A DNA stretch of 64,000 nucleotides from a virus, in IMG/VR virus record IMGVR_UViG_3300020187_000021, positions 1 to 64,000 of that record; one strand, given 5' to 3'. Positions 1-7,745 of the stretch are shown here, piece after piece. The translations under genes were made by a program, and so were the position numbers. The notes below the pieces were generated by a model. That model was not told the DNA's origin and made no database searches. It was given only the letters and a program-made list of their open reading frames with translations. The stretch's first letter is position 1. Each line of letters opens with the position of its first letter.

Positions 1-2
1 AT

Positions 3-128
3 ATAATATTTAATAAAAATAAAAAAAGAAAGATTAGAAAAGTTCCATTTATGGTGGAATTTGAAATCCCTTCTTTTAATGTTCAAATAAATACAGTAGA
101 AAATGTTAGTAAACGTAGAAAAAATTAA
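3..128 (+). CDS. C-terminal end of a gene cut by the left edge, function unknown
   Basis: A frame is open from the left edge to a TAA at 126-128 and would encode the last 41 residues of a protein. It is Lys/Arg-rich at first and then reads [13 protein letters not shown], which looks like normal protein sequence. An internal ATG at 51 could instead start a 25-residue peptide. It overlaps the next gene (ATG at 103) by 26 bases, in keeping with the tight packing on this strand. No family is recognised. The call rests only on the open frame, the plausible composition and the absence of another gene here. Confidence 0.42.
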   Translation: MIFNKNKKRKIRKVPFMVEFEIPSFNVQINTVENVSKRRKN

Positions 129-1074
129 TTTTAATCTTGATTCATATCCTATTTCCTTTATGTATTCAAAATTTTTAAATATTTATTCAGGAATATTAAA
201 TAATTTATATTTAGTTTGCAATAAGAGTACTGAAGGATATGCTCCTTTATTAGGAATAAATAATCTTTCTATAAGGAGTTATTCAGATTTTGAATATTAT
301 TTTAAAGATATTAATAATAAATTAAGTCTTAATATCAATGCGGAATATACAAATCATGTAGATAGAGAACTTCCTAAGTACTTAAAAGATGTCTTACTTT
401 CTAGTCATTATTTAACAAACTCGAATTTAAATTACGATGTAAGTTCAGATTATCAATTACCTATTAAAAATTCTATAAAAACACAAATTAAAAAATATTT
501 ATATTCTTCTGTTTGTAATTATTCTAGTATTTTTAATTTAAATAGAACTGAATCAATATCTATTGAGTCTTTATTATCTTCTTATATTAATTTAACCTCG
601 GTCAATAATATTAACCATGCTCTTATAGGAAATGGAGTTTTTTTAGTTAGATGTTTTATAGATAATAAAAGTATCTATATTCCTGTTATTCATTTAGAAA
701 TAAAAAAAGAATATGTTCCTTATTATAGATTAGCATATATAATGAATAGACCTATATCTTTAAAATTTTTTAAAGTTCACGTTTTAAATTTAACAGAAGA
801 TTCTAAATTAATGGAATATATTAAAAATTATATCGGTACTTATAGATTAGTAAAAGATCTTAAAAAAATTATAAATTTAGACTGGGGAGAAGTTATTGAG
901 CATTCTGAAGAAGAAATGAGAGAATTTTACGGAAAAAAGTTTACAGAGAATATAAAAATTCCTATAAATAAACAAAAAGAATTTAAAAAAGCTATTTTAA
1001 GTAATTTTATAAATGCGAAAAAAAATAAATTTGTCGAGACTCATCCTGACATTTTTAAGCATATATGCAATTAA
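103..1074 (+). CDS. hypothetical phage protein, 323 aa
   Basis: I do not recognise this 323-residue protein. It is rich in Asn, Tyr, Ser, Ile and Lys, has no signal peptide, no clear membrane segment and no nucleotide-binding motif. The last third is charged and helical ([14 protein letters not shown], then a Lys-rich tail), while the middle looks alpha/beta ([23 protein letters not shown]). It lies directly upstream of a hairpin with a T-run (1086-1121) and a 5'-3' exonuclease gene, so it may be the last gene of an upstream replication operon. The ATG at 103 is the first in frame; later Met codons are possible starts. The long open frame on the strand of its neighbours makes it a secure gene of unknown role. 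Confidence 0.8.
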   Translation: MLVNVEKINFNLDSYPISFMYSKFLNIYSGILNNLYLVCNKSTEGYAPLLGINNLSIRSYSDFEYYFKDINNKLSLNINAEYTNHVDRELPKYLKDVLLSSHYLTNSNLNYDVSSDYQLPIKNSIKTQIKKYLYSSVCNYSSIFNLNRTESISIESLLSSYINLTSVNNINHALIGNGVFLVRCFIDNKSIYIPVIHLEIKKEYVPYYRLAYIMNRPISLKFFKVHVLNLTEDSKLMEYIKNYIGTYRLVKDLKKIINLDWGEVIEHSEEEMREFYGKKFTENIKIPINKQKEFKKAILSNFINAKKNKFVETHPDIFKHICN

Positions 1075-1085
1075 ATATTTAATAT

Positions 1086-1121
1086 AAAAAAGGAGGACTA
1101 TAAAAGTTCTCTTTTTTTTTT
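1086..1121 (+). terminator. intrinsic terminator-like hairpin
   Basis: The left arm (1086-1098) and right arm (from 1106) form about 13 pairs including G-U wobbles around a 7-base AT loop, with core GGAGGAC / GTTCTC, and the right arm runs into about 10 T. It sits between two same-strand genes, 10 bases before the exonuclease ATG, so it may terminate or attenuate transcription while leaving that gene to read-through or a local promoter. Confidence 0.65.
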
Positions 1122-1130
1122 AACTCAAAA

Positions 1131-1907
1131 ATGAAAAAAGAAAGATTATGTATTATAGATGCGGATAGCTTATTGTATTATACAATGGGAGCAAATTCGT
1201 TAGAAGAAGCTATATCAGATATAGATTCTAGAATAATAGATATTCTCGAAAAATGTAAATCAAAGACTTATATATTATGTATAACAGAAAATAATTGTTT
1301 TAGGTACGATTTAGCTACTATTAGACCGTACAAAGGAAATAGAAAGAAAGGAAATAAGCCTATTATATTTTATGCCTTAAGACAGCATTTAAAACAGAAA
1401 TATTTAGCTTATTCAGATAAAAGATTAGAAGCAGACGATGCCGTTGCTTTTTTTAAAAAAAAATTAGAAGATACTTATGATATAATTATTTGCAGTCCAG
1501 ATAAAGATGTTAGAGAAACTGTAGAAGGTAAACATTATGATTACAGTAAAAATAAATTTACTACTACTAGTTTAACGGAAGCGTGTAAATTTTTATTTAC
1601 TCAAACTTTAACTGGAGACAGTACTGATAATATTCAAGGAGTTCCAGGAGTAGGAACAGTTAAGGCAAATAAATTATTAAGTAAAGCGCAAGGTTCTATT
1701 TTTGGAGCTACCTTAGACGTTTATATAGAAGAATTTGGATTAGCTCAAGGAGTTTATAGATTTCAAGAAAATTTTAGATTAGTATATTTACTTAGAACAG
1801 ACGAAGACATGTTAAGAGAAATAGGATTAGTACCGTCTATACCTAAAGTTCAAACTATAAATTTAAAAACTTCTAATGGAGATGACAAAGAATATAGCCA
1901 GTTTTAG
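1131..1907 (+). CDS. 5'-3' exonuclease / flap endonuclease (PIN-like, H3TH)
   Basis: The protein (258 aa) has the features of phage 5'-3' exonucleases of the FEN/T5-D15 type, which remove RNA primers and 5' flaps during replication. Visible acidic metal-binding residues are D10 and D12 (IDADSLLYY), E100/D102/D103 (LEADDA), D124/D126 (SPDKD) and D163/D166 (LTGDSTDN). They are followed by a helix-3turn-helix DNA-binding motif, GVPGVGTVKA (residues 170-179). R65-K68 (RPYKG) matches the substrate-clamping arch region. Length is normal for a stand-alone phage enzyme lacking a polymerase domain. It overlaps the next gene by 32 bases and is co-oriented with UDG-like, dNMP kinase and dUTPase genes, which suits DNA replication and repair. 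All expected motifs are present, so activity is likely. Confidence 0.9.
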   Translation: MKKERLCIIDADSLLYYTMGANSLEEAISDIDSRIIDILEKCKSKTYILCITENNCFRYDLATIRPYKGNRKKGNKPIIFYALRQHLKQKYLAYSDKRLEADDAVAFFKKKLEDTYDIIICSPDKDVRETVEGKHYDYSKNKFTTTSLTEACKFLFTQTLTGDSTDNIQGVPGVGTVKANKLLSKAQGSIFGATLDVYIEEFGLAQGVYRFQENFRLVYLLRTDEDMLREIGLVPSIPKVQTINLKTSNGDDKEYSQF

Positions 1908-2697
1908 TTGTAATAAAACTAACGAGAGAGAATTTAGTATTCTAGATTCTAAAAAAGAAATAAAACCTATAATTAAACTAGGAGATATAGTGGCTATAGA
2001 TATAGGTTCTGCAGTATTTAAAATAGGAGATTTATGGATGCATAAAAAATCTCCTTACAAAATATATAAGATACGAAAAACTTCTACTACTTATGGAGCT
2101 GTTATTTACACTTTAATTATAGCTCCAGATACAAAATCTAATATATTTATTCTTCCTATGTTAGGAGGAGTAAGAAAAGACTATTTATATAATAAAAACT
2201 ATATAAATTGTTATTTGGCTTGTCAGTCTACTTATAAAAATTATGACAAAATTATACTTTCTTATAGATTTTCTGGAAGTACAGAGTTTAGTAATTTTGA
2301 AGATTTAATAAGTAAGCATCCTTTGTATTCAGGAGAATATGAACCAGATTCTTATCATATTAATTACGTTTTCGATATACCAGAACAACATAAAGAAGAT
2401 TATAAATATTTTCTAGATGGAAAATATTCTGAATTTACAGAAGATTATAAAAAACAAATATTATCATTTCACAATTTTACCTCTACAGGTTCTACTGGTG
2501 GAATTTTATATAAATCAAAAGAAAGAAGAGAAGCTTTAATAAATCAATTATTTGACAGAGTTGATAGAGATCAATTTCCTAAAAATGCTGAATTATTAAG
2601 CATTCCTCTATTAAAAGAAGAAACATTTTTAAATGCATATAAAATAGATAATTATGAACCAAACTCAATTGGAGGAATTATTCCGAGAGAAATTTAA
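1876..2697 (+). CDS. hypothetical protein, 273 aa
   Basis: Not recognised. The protein is soluble-looking and alpha/beta, with a lysine-rich N-terminus, a stretch KLGDIVAIDIGSAVFKIGDLW near residues 35-55 that resembles a small beta-barrel, and an acidic, tyrosine-rich middle part. It overlaps the upstream exonuclease by 32 bases and the downstream UDG-like gene by 44 bases, each in a different frame, so the three genes are probably translated from one message. A second ATG two codons downstream is an equally good start. The context suggests a replication or repair accessory role, but this is inference from position only. Confidence 0.8.
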   Translation: MEMTKNIASFSCNKTNEREFSILDSKKEIKPIIKLGDIVAIDIGSAVFKIGDLWMHKKSPYKIYKIRKTSTTYGAVIYTLIIAPDTKSNIFILPMLGGVRKDYLYNKNYINCYLACQSTYKNYDKIILSYRFSGSTEFSNFEDLISKHPLYSGEYEPDSYHINYVFDIPEQHKEDYKYFLDGKYSEFTEDYKKQILSFHNFTSTGSTGGILYKSKERREALINQLFDRVDRDQFPKNAELLSIPLLKEETFLNAYKIDNYEPNSIGGIIPREI

Positions 2698-3364
2698 TAC
2701 TTGGTACGAACCTCTCAAAGAGTTTATTCACACTGAAGAATTTCTTAAGATAGGAACTCAAGTTAATATTAGATCTAATCAAACCATTGTGTATCCTAAA
2801 AAGCCTGATATATTTAAGGCTTTTAAAGATACTTCTTGGAATGAGACTAGAGTTGTTATATTAGGAGAATCTCCTTATTGCACTCCTAAGTACGCTTCAG
2901 GTTTAGCATTTGGAGTTTCTCATGATCTTATTAATTCTTTAAATCCTTTTCCTCCTTTGTTAGAAAATATTGTCACAGAAGTTGAGCAAGATCTTTATGA
3001 CGGCTTAAATTTCATAGACTATACTTTAGAACATTGGAGCGAACAAGGTGTGTTAATGTTAAATACAGCTTTAACAGTAGAAGAAAATAAACCTGGATCA
3101 CATAAAATTCTTTGGAAACCTTTTATTGAATATGTTGTTAAAACTATTTCAGAAAATAAACCAGGAACTATATGGTTATTATGGGGAGACAATGCTAAAA
3201 GTTATAAAACTTTTATTAATTCTGAAACTAATCACATATTAGAATCAGGATCTCCTTCTCCTTTATCTGCTAATAAAGGAACTTGGTTCGGAAATAAGCA
3301 TTTTAGTAAAACTAACGAGATCTTAGAAGCAGCTAATGGTCCCGAATTTAAAATTAAATGGTAA
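2654..3364 (+). CDS. uracil-DNA glycosylase-fold protein (family 1) with substituted active site
   Basis: The fold is that of family 1 uracil-DNA glycosylase, which excises uracil from DNA. VVILGESPYC aligns with the Ung motif VVILGQDPYH, SGLAFGV with HGLAFSV, VLMLNTALTVEENKPGSH with the LLLN..LTV....SH region, IWLLWGDNAKSY with the VFLLWG strand, and SGSPSPLS with APHPSPLS. In canonical Ung the Asp of GQDPYH activates water and the His of HPSPLS stabilises the leaving base. Here both positions are Ser, and the His at the end of the first motif is Cys. The DNA reads these codons cleanly. The protein may be inactive, have another specificity, or act as a binding protein. Its neighbours (dUTPase, dNMP kinase, RNR) point to nucleotide quality control. 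The start at 2654 lies inside the preceding gene; the length (236 aa) is normal. Confidence 0.85.
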   Translation: MNQTQLEELFREKFNTWYEPLKEFIHTEEFLKIGTQVNIRSNQTIVYPKKPDIFKAFKDTSWNETRVVILGESPYCTPKYASGLAFGVSHDLINSLNPFPPLLENIVTEVEQDLYDGLNFIDYTLEHWSEQGVLMLNTALTVEENKPGSHKILWKPFIEYVVKTISENKPGTIWLLWGDNAKSYKTFINSETNHILESGSPSPLSANKGTWFGNKHFSKTNEILEAANGPEFKIKW

Positions 3365-3525
3365 TGAGTTGTAGAAATTACGACGATTGGAGATTATCCA
3401 ATCCATATGATGAGGCTTATGAAGCTGAAAGAAGATTAGCTGATTTTGAAGCCGAAGAAGAACTTGCTGATATGATGAAAGATCAAAGACAGTTAGATGA
3501 AAAAGAGAAGGACGATGAAAAATAA
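3364..3525 (+). CDS. small acidic protein, 53 aa
   Basis: A 53-codon frame begins at an ATG sharing its A with the TAA of the UDG-like gene (TAATG at 3362-3366) and ends at TAA 3523-3525, inside the start of the dNMP kinase gene. The protein begins MSCRNYDDWRLSNPYDEAYE and continues as a highly charged, Glu/Asp/Lys-rich helix with no recognisable domain. The gene fills the gap between two coupled genes, and this genome repeatedly uses TAATG junctions, so it is probably real. Role unknown. Confidence 0.65.
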   Translation: MSCRNYDDWRLSNPYDEAYEAERRLADFEAEEELADMMKDQRQLDEKEKDDEK

Positions 3526-4261
3526 TTTAATTGGAATATCTGGAAAAATAGGTTCAGGTAAAGATACTGTAGGTAAGATATTGCAATGCATAAGTTCTTA
3601 CAATAGACCTAACTCAGATTGGGTAAAAGAGTATACTTTAGATAGATTTATTAAAGAAAGATTAGAAAATATGTCTAATTCTCAATCAAGCTACCAAATC
3701 AAAAAGTTTGCAGATAAACTTAAAGATATAGTATGTCTTTTATTAGGTTGTACTAGAGAACAACTAGAAGATAGAGAATTTAAAGAAAAAGAACTTGGGG
3801 AAGAATGGAAAGTTACAAAAAATATGTTTTGTGATATGGATTCTTGTGGACTATGTAATTGTAAAGACGAAGTGCTTACACCTAGAAAACTTCTTCAATT
3901 AATAGGTACAGAATGTGGTAGACAAATTATCCATCCTAATATTTGGGTAAATGCTTTGTTTGCTGATTATGGCAAACCTATTTTAAATAGATGGGATGAT
4001 AAAGGAAACAATATGCCAGCTTCTTGGATAATTAGTGATGTTAGATTTCCTAATGAGGTTGAAGCTATTAAAGCTAAAGGGGGTATTATTATTAGAGTTG
4101 AAAGAAATAATTTCTTTTACGACGAAAAAGGTAAAAAATGTTTAAAAATTGACAATCACCCTTCTGAAACTGCTCTTGATGATTATAAAGACTTTGATTA
4201 TACTATTGATAATAATGGTACAATTGAAGAATTAATTCAAAAAATAAAAAAAATATTATAA
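3515..4261 (+). CDS. deoxynucleoside monophosphate kinase (P-loop)
   Basis: This is a P-loop kinase related to phage dNMP kinases (T4 gp1 / T5 Dnk type), which phosphorylate dNMPs to dNDPs to feed DNA synthesis. The Walker A motif is GKIGSGKDT at residues 10-18, counting from the ATG at 3515. Later come PRKLLQLIGTECGR, WVNAL and the strand/loop WIISDVRFPNEVEAIKAKGG, a conserved signature of this family in which Asp and Arg contact nucleotide. An insert around residue 110 contains four to five cysteines (FCDMDSCGLCNCKD) and might bind a metal. An in-frame ATG six codons upstream (3497) would lengthen the protein to 254 aa, but 3515 is preferred because it makes a short overlap with the preceding small gene. 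The stop overlaps the next start (TAATG). Confidence 0.85.
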   Translation: MKNNLIGISGKIGSGKDTVGKILQCISSYNRPNSDWVKEYTLDRFIKERLENMSNSQSSYQIKKFADKLKDIVCLLLGCTREQLEDREFKEKELGEEWKVTKNMFCDMDSCGLCNCKDEVLTPRKLLQLIGTECGRQIIHPNIWVNALFADYGKPILNRWDDKGNNMPASWIISDVRFPNEVEAIKAKGGIIIRVERNNFFYDEKGKKCLKIDNHPSETALDDYKDFDYTIDNNGTIEELIQKIKKIL

Positions 4262-4668
4262 TGGCACTTAAAAAATATGAAGTAGATGCTGTGGTTAACA
4301 CTATTATGAAAATAGTAAATAATCACAACAATCAAATAAATATAGATGACGAAACAATTACTAAGGTAGGTTGTAACGAATCTGCAACATTTAAAAAGTT
4401 AATAGCTGTAGAAAAGAAAATTGATAAATTACATAAAGAACAAAACAATCTTACTCAAGAATTAGCTTCTGAGATAGGTACGGATTATTATGGAAGATCT
4501 AAACCTCATTTCAAAGCTAAAATAAAAAAAGAATTAGAAGAAATTGCTGGTCAAGTCCAAATTTCAAAAGAAGATGTTTCAAATGCAGTTATTCTAAGTT
4601 CTGGAAATGATTTAAATGATATAGTTCTTTCAGTTCTTAAAGATTTAGGTTTTGACAGTAAAAATTAA
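4261..4668 (+). CDS. hypothetical protein, 135 aa, helical
   Basis: Unrecognised. The predicted protein is mostly helical: a coiled-coil-like segment around residues 45-75 (VEKKIDKLHKEQNNLTQEL) and a C-terminal helical part. Its ATG shares one base with the TAA of the dNMP kinase gene, indicating translational coupling, and its 3' end overlaps the next gene by 17 bases. No catalytic motif, Cys cluster or membrane segment is visible. Position between two nucleotide-metabolism genes is the only functional hint. Confidence 0.78.
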   Translation: MALKKYEVDAVVNTIMKIVNNHNNQINIDDETITKVGCNESATFKKLIAVEKKIDKLHKEQNNLTQELASEIGTDYYGRSKPHFKAKIKKELEEIAGQVQISKEDVSNAVILSSGNDLNDIVLSVLKDLGFDSKN

Positions 4669-4900
4669 GAAACTTTTCAGAGGTTGCGGAGATATTAGAG
4701 ATCATACTGTAAGAAAAGCTATAAATGCTAATGTTCCTATACAATTAGAATTGATAACTCCTAGTAAAGAAATAAAAGTAATGACTTTATCTGTAGACGA
4801 TTTAAGGAATCCTAAATCTATATCTAAAGAATTTAAAAGTCAATTTAATAAAGACACATATAAATTATACTCCTATGAATGGAATGAAAATAAAAATTAA
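4652..4900 (+). CDS. hypothetical protein, 82 aa, probable TTG start
   Basis: A short basic protein of unknown function. The only start that covers the conserved-looking N-terminus (KIKKLFRGCGDIRDH) is a TTG at 4652; the first in-frame ATG would delete half of the protein. It overlaps the previous gene by 17 bases and the dUTPase gene by 26 bases, which argues that the long frame is genuine. The composition (alternating hydrophobic and charged residues) suggests a small alpha/beta or beta-barrel fold. No family is recognised. Confidence 0.65.
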   Translation: MTVKIKKLFRGCGDIRDHTVRKAINANVPIQLELITPSKEIKVMTLSVDDLRNPKSISKEFKSQFNKDTYKLYSYEWNENKN

Positions 4901-5414
4901 AAGATTAACGTTAAATGCTATAGTACCTTCTTATGCTAAAGATGGAGATGCAGGTATGGATTTAACTACTACTGAAGTAAGTTATAATTCTAAAACAGAC
5001 ACTATAGATTATTCTACAGGTCTTTCAATAGAAATCCCTAAAGGATATGTAGGATTAATATTTCCTAGAAGCTCTATTAGAAAAAAAGACTTAATGCTTA
5101 GTAACCATGTAGGAGTCATTGATTCTGGTTATAGAGGCGAAATTAAAGCTTCTTTTAGATTAACAAAGCCTTATTGGTCAGCAACAGACGATTATACAGG
5201 ATTTGAAAGAAATCTAGAAAAAGGAGTATTTTTACATTATGATTTTGCAACAGATGAAGCTAGAGACAATATAGTAGAATCTTCTATTTATGGTGTTGGA
5301 GATAGAATCTGTCAATTAATGATAATTCCTTATCCTCAAATTGAATTTGAAGAAGTTGATGAATTATCTGATACTGAAAGAGGAGAAAACGGATTTGGAA
5401 GTACAGGAAAATAG
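4875..5414 (+). CDS. dut: dUTPase (trimeric dUTP diphosphatase)
   Basis: All five motifs of the homotrimeric dUTPase family are present in order: motif 1 GDAGMDLTT, motif 2 PRSS, motif 3 GVIDSGYRGEIKAS (uracil-binding strand with the catalytic Asp), motif 4 GDRICQLMI and the C-terminal arm RGENGFGSTGK. The enzyme hydrolyses dUTP to dUMP and diphosphate, keeping uracil out of phage DNA and supplying dUMP. At 179 aa it is slightly longer than typical because of an insert between motifs 3 and 4 (SATDDYTGFERNLEKGVFLHY), as seen in several phage versions. The start may be the ATG at 4875 or the one three codons later. It closes the nucleotide cluster before an untranslated gap. Confidence 0.95.
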   Translation: MNGMKIKIKRLTLNAIVPSYAKDGDAGMDLTTTEVSYNSKTDTIDYSTGLSIEIPKGYVGLIFPRSSIRKKDLMLSNHVGVIDSGYRGEIKASFRLTKPYWSATDDYTGFERNLEKGVFLHYDFATDEARDNIVESSIYGVGDRICQLMIIPYPQIEFEEVDELSDTERGENGFGSTGK

Positions 5415-5551
5415 CTTATTTTAAGTAAAATACAAAAAAGATATAAAAATTATCTTAAAAAATAAGAGATTTTGACGACAAATAGATGTTAAATGAAAAA
5501 AGAGTATTATTTTTACAGCCCTTTTTAACTATTTAAATTTTAGTATTTGTA
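5415..5551 (+). other. intergenic region upstream of the ribonucleotide reductase gene
   Basis: This AT-rich gap of 137 bases contains no convincing gene. It holds a small inverted repeat (TATTTTA/TAAAATA) just after the dUTPase stop, a weak hairpin AAGATA/TATCTT, and an imperfect A-rich/T-rich pairing before a T-run near 5521-5525. A local promoter for the following gene is plausible given its size, but I cannot identify a match to the Bacteroidota -7 consensus TAnnTTTG with confidence. Confidence 0.35.
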
Positions 5552-7417
5552 ATGAATAACTCTATTAGTATTTTATCTGATATAACAGTGCATATGAAAT
5601 ATGCTCGTTATATTCCAGAATTAAAAAGAAGAGAAACTTGGGAAGAGCTATGTTTTAGAAATAAGACTATGCACCAATCCAAGTATCCTTCTTTATCAAA
5701 TGAAATTGAAGAAATATATAACGAATATGTAATTCCTAAGAAAGTATTACCAAGCATGCGTTCTATGCAATTTGCAGGTAAGTCAATAGATGTAAATCCA
5801 AGTAGGATATACAATTGTGCTTATCTTCCAGTTGATAGTTATTATGCATTTAGTGAAACTATGTTTTTATTATTAGGTGGTACAGGGGTAGGATATTCTG
5901 TTCAAAATCATCATGTAGATAAGCTTCCAGAAATCAGAAAACCTAATCCTAACAGGACTAGAAGATTTGTAGTTGGAGATTCTATAGAAGGTTGGGCAGA
6001 TGCTGTTAAAGTGTTAATGAAGACATACTTTGACGGAAATTCTTCTACTGTAAGATTTGATTTTAGTGATATTAGGTCTAAAGGTACTGAATTAGTTACT
6101 TCTGGAGGTAAAGCACCTGGCCCAGAACCATTAAAAATATGCATAACTAAAGTAACTGCACTATTAAATGAGAAAGAAGAAGGTAGTAAACTTACTCCTT
6201 TAGAAGCTCATGATATAATGTGTCACTTGGCAGATGCTGTTTTAGCAGGTGGTATCAGAAGAGCAGCTATGATTAGCTTATTCTCTGCTGATGACTCTGC
6301 TATGCTTAGTTGTAAGTCTGGTAATTGGTGGGAATTAAATCCTCAAAGAGGTAGAGCTAATAACTCTGCTGTATTACTTAGACATAGAGCTAATAAAGAC
6401 TTTTTTAATGGTATTTGGGAAAGAATTAAAGATTCTGGATCTGGAGAACCAGGCATTTATTGGACTAACGATAAAGATTGGGGAACTAATCCTTGTTGTG
6501 AGATTGCTCTAAGACCTTTTCAATTCTGTAATTTAGTTGAAATCAATGCTTCTACTATTGAATCTCAAGAAGACTACAATAATAGAGCTAAAGCAGCTAG
6601 TTTTATAGCTACTTTACAAGCAGGTTATACTGACTTTCATTATTTGAGAGAAAAATGGAAGAAGACTACTGAAAAAGACGCTCTTATTGGAGTATCTATG
6701 ACAGGTATAGCTTCTAATAACATTTTTAACTACAATATAGAAGAAGCTTCTAATTTAGTAGAAGAAGAGAATGTAAGAGTAGCAGAAATTATTAACATTA
6801 ATTCTGCTGCTAGAAGAACTGCTGTTAAACCTTCAGGAACTACTTCTTTAGTTGTGGGTTCCTCTAGCGGTATTCATGCATGGCATTCAGAGTATTATAT
6901 TCGTAGAATAAGAGTCGGCAAAGATGAAGCTATTTATTCTTATCTGCTTAATAATCACCCTGAATTAGTAGAAGATGACTACTTTAACCCTGATATTCAA
7001 GCTGTTATATCTATTCCTCAAGCTGCACCAGAAGGAGCAACTACTAGAGAATCAGAAACAGCATTGGATTTTTTAGAAAGAGTTAAACAAGTTTCTCAAG
7101 AATGGGTAAATCCTGGACATTCTGATGGACAGAATACGCATAATGTATCTGCTACAATATCTATTAAAGATTCAGAATGGGGAATAGTAGGAAGTTGGAT
7201 GTGGTCAAATAGAGAACACTATAATGGTTTATCTGTTTTACCTTTTTCTGATCATACTTACAAACAAGCTCCTTTTGAAGAAATATCAAAAGAAGAATAC
7301 GATAACCTTGAATCTCAATTACATGCTATTGATTTAACTAATGTAGTAGAAGAACAAGATAATACGGACCTTAAAGAATCTTTGGCTTGCAGTGGCGGAA
7401 GTTGTGAAATTACTTAA
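5552..7417 (+). CDS. nrdJ: adenosylcobalamin-dependent (class II) ribonucleotide reductase
   Basis: The protein (621 aa) matches monomeric class II ribonucleotide reductases (Lactobacillus leichmannii RTPR type), which reduce ribonucleotides to deoxyribonucleotides using coenzyme B12. Visible features are GGTGVGYSVQ near the N-terminus; C89, one of the reducing pair; the active-site motif N313-P-C315-C-E317, where C315 is the expected thiyl radical; C326, the second reducing Cys (11 residues after C315, the same spacing as C408/C419 in RTPR); KPSGTTS; and a C-terminal redox pair C613/C618 (CSGGSC). No separate radical-generating subunit is encoded nearby, as expected for class II. The residue after the radical Cys is also Cys, where Gly is common. 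Two hairpins follow the gene, the second a clear terminator. It supplies dNTPs and relies on host cobalamin. Confidence 0.92.
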   Translation: MNNSISILSDITVHMKYARYIPELKRRETWEELCFRNKTMHQSKYPSLSNEIEEIYNEYVIPKKVLPSMRSMQFAGKSIDVNPSRIYNCAYLPVDSYYAFSETMFLLLGGTGVGYSVQNHHVDKLPEIRKPNPNRTRRFVVGDSIEGWADAVKVLMKTYFDGNSSTVRFDFSDIRSKGTELVTSGGKAPGPEPLKICITKVTALLNEKEEGSKLTPLEAHDIMCHLADAVLAGGIRRAAMISLFSADDSAMLSCKSGNWWELNPQRGRANNSAVLLRHRANKDFFNGIWERIKDSGSGEPGIYWTNDKDWGTNPCCEIALRPFQFCNLVEINASTIESQEDYNNRAKAASFIATLQAGYTDFHYLREKWKKTTEKDALIGVSMTGIASNNIFNYNIEEASNLVEEENVRVAEIININSAARRTAVKPSGTTSLVVGSSSGIHAWHSEYYIRRIRVGKDEAIYSYLLNNHPELVEDDYFNPDIQAVISIPQAAPEGATTRESETALDFLERVKQVSQEWVNPGHSDGQNTHNVSATISIKDSEWGIVGSWMWSNREHYNGLSVLPFSDHTYKQAPFEEISKEEYDNLESQLHAIDLTNVVEEQDNTDLKESLACSGGSCEIT

Positions 7418-7440
7418 GATGTACAGTTATTTAGGATTAC

Positions 7441-7475
7441 CTTGCTGGATATATTCAATATATATTCAAAGCAAG
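7441..7475 (+). other. stable hairpin downstream of the reductase gene
   Basis: CTTGC...GCAAG encloses a nine-pair stem TGGATATAT / ATATATTCA with a 5-base loop and a 2-base bulge. It has no T-run of its own and lies 16 bases before the terminator hairpin. It may protect the 3' end of the message or be a structured regulatory element; the sequence does not say which. Confidence 0.5.
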
Positions 7476-7491
7476 TAGAGACATAAGTTAT

Positions 7492-7523
7492 GCCCTGGAA
7501 CTTTCTAGTTCTGGGGCTTTTTT
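7492..7523 (+). terminator. intrinsic terminator after the reductase gene
   Basis: A 10-pair stem, GCCCTGGAAC / GTTCTGGGGC with two wobble pairs and a 6-base loop, is followed directly by six T. This is the most GC-rich hairpin on the + strand and a textbook intrinsic terminator, ending the exonuclease-to-reductase operon. The next gene starts 18 bases downstream. Confidence 0.88.
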
Positions 7524-7541
7524 ACATAAAAAAATTAAAAA

Positions 7542-7745
7542 ATGATGAAAAAAACAAAAGTACATCATCCTGATGGCGGACATGTAGTATTTACAGAACC
7601 TACAGTAAGACAAAAACAAATATTAGCTTATTATGATAAGTTATATGAAGCTAATAAAGAACTTGAAAGTAGAATAAAGCAGATACCTAATGATCAATCT
7701 TTAGGTAAATCTGTTAGAAAAGATTTTATAACATGGGAAGTATAA
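7542..7745 (+). CDS. hypothetical protein, 67 aa
   Basis: A small unrecognised protein following the terminator. It starts MMKKTKVHHPDGGHVVF and continues with a charged amphipathic helix around residues 25-48 (KQILAYYDKLYEANKELES). It overlaps the phosphatase gene downstream by 13 bases in another frame, suggesting cotranslation. The HHPDGGH stretch is His-rich, but no metal site can be assigned. Either of the two consecutive ATG codons may be the start. Confidence 0.65.
   Translation: MMKKTKVHHPDGGHVVFTEPTVRQKQILAYYDKLYEANKELESRIKQIPNDQSLGKSVRKDFITWEV

Noticed and set aside
3497-3514. Upstream ATG as the start of the dNMP kinase
   Set aside because: It is in frame but adds only MKKRRT and enlarges the overlap with the small upstream gene; the ATG at 3515 fits the usual short overlaps.
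5415-5551. sigma70-like TTGACG as a -35 element upstream of the reductase
   Set aside because: No matching -10 at proper spacing, and Bacteroidota use a different consensus; the chance rate is high in AT-rich DNA.
5608-6144. Two - strand frames inside the ribonucleotide reductase gene
   Set aside because: The + strand frame has complete catalytic motifs; the antisense frames show no recognisable domain.
7418-7541. Possible tRNA or riboswitch after the reductase gene
   Set aside because: The structures are simple hairpins without a cloverleaf or CCA-type end, and no cobalamin-box-like element is seen; one is clearly a terminator.
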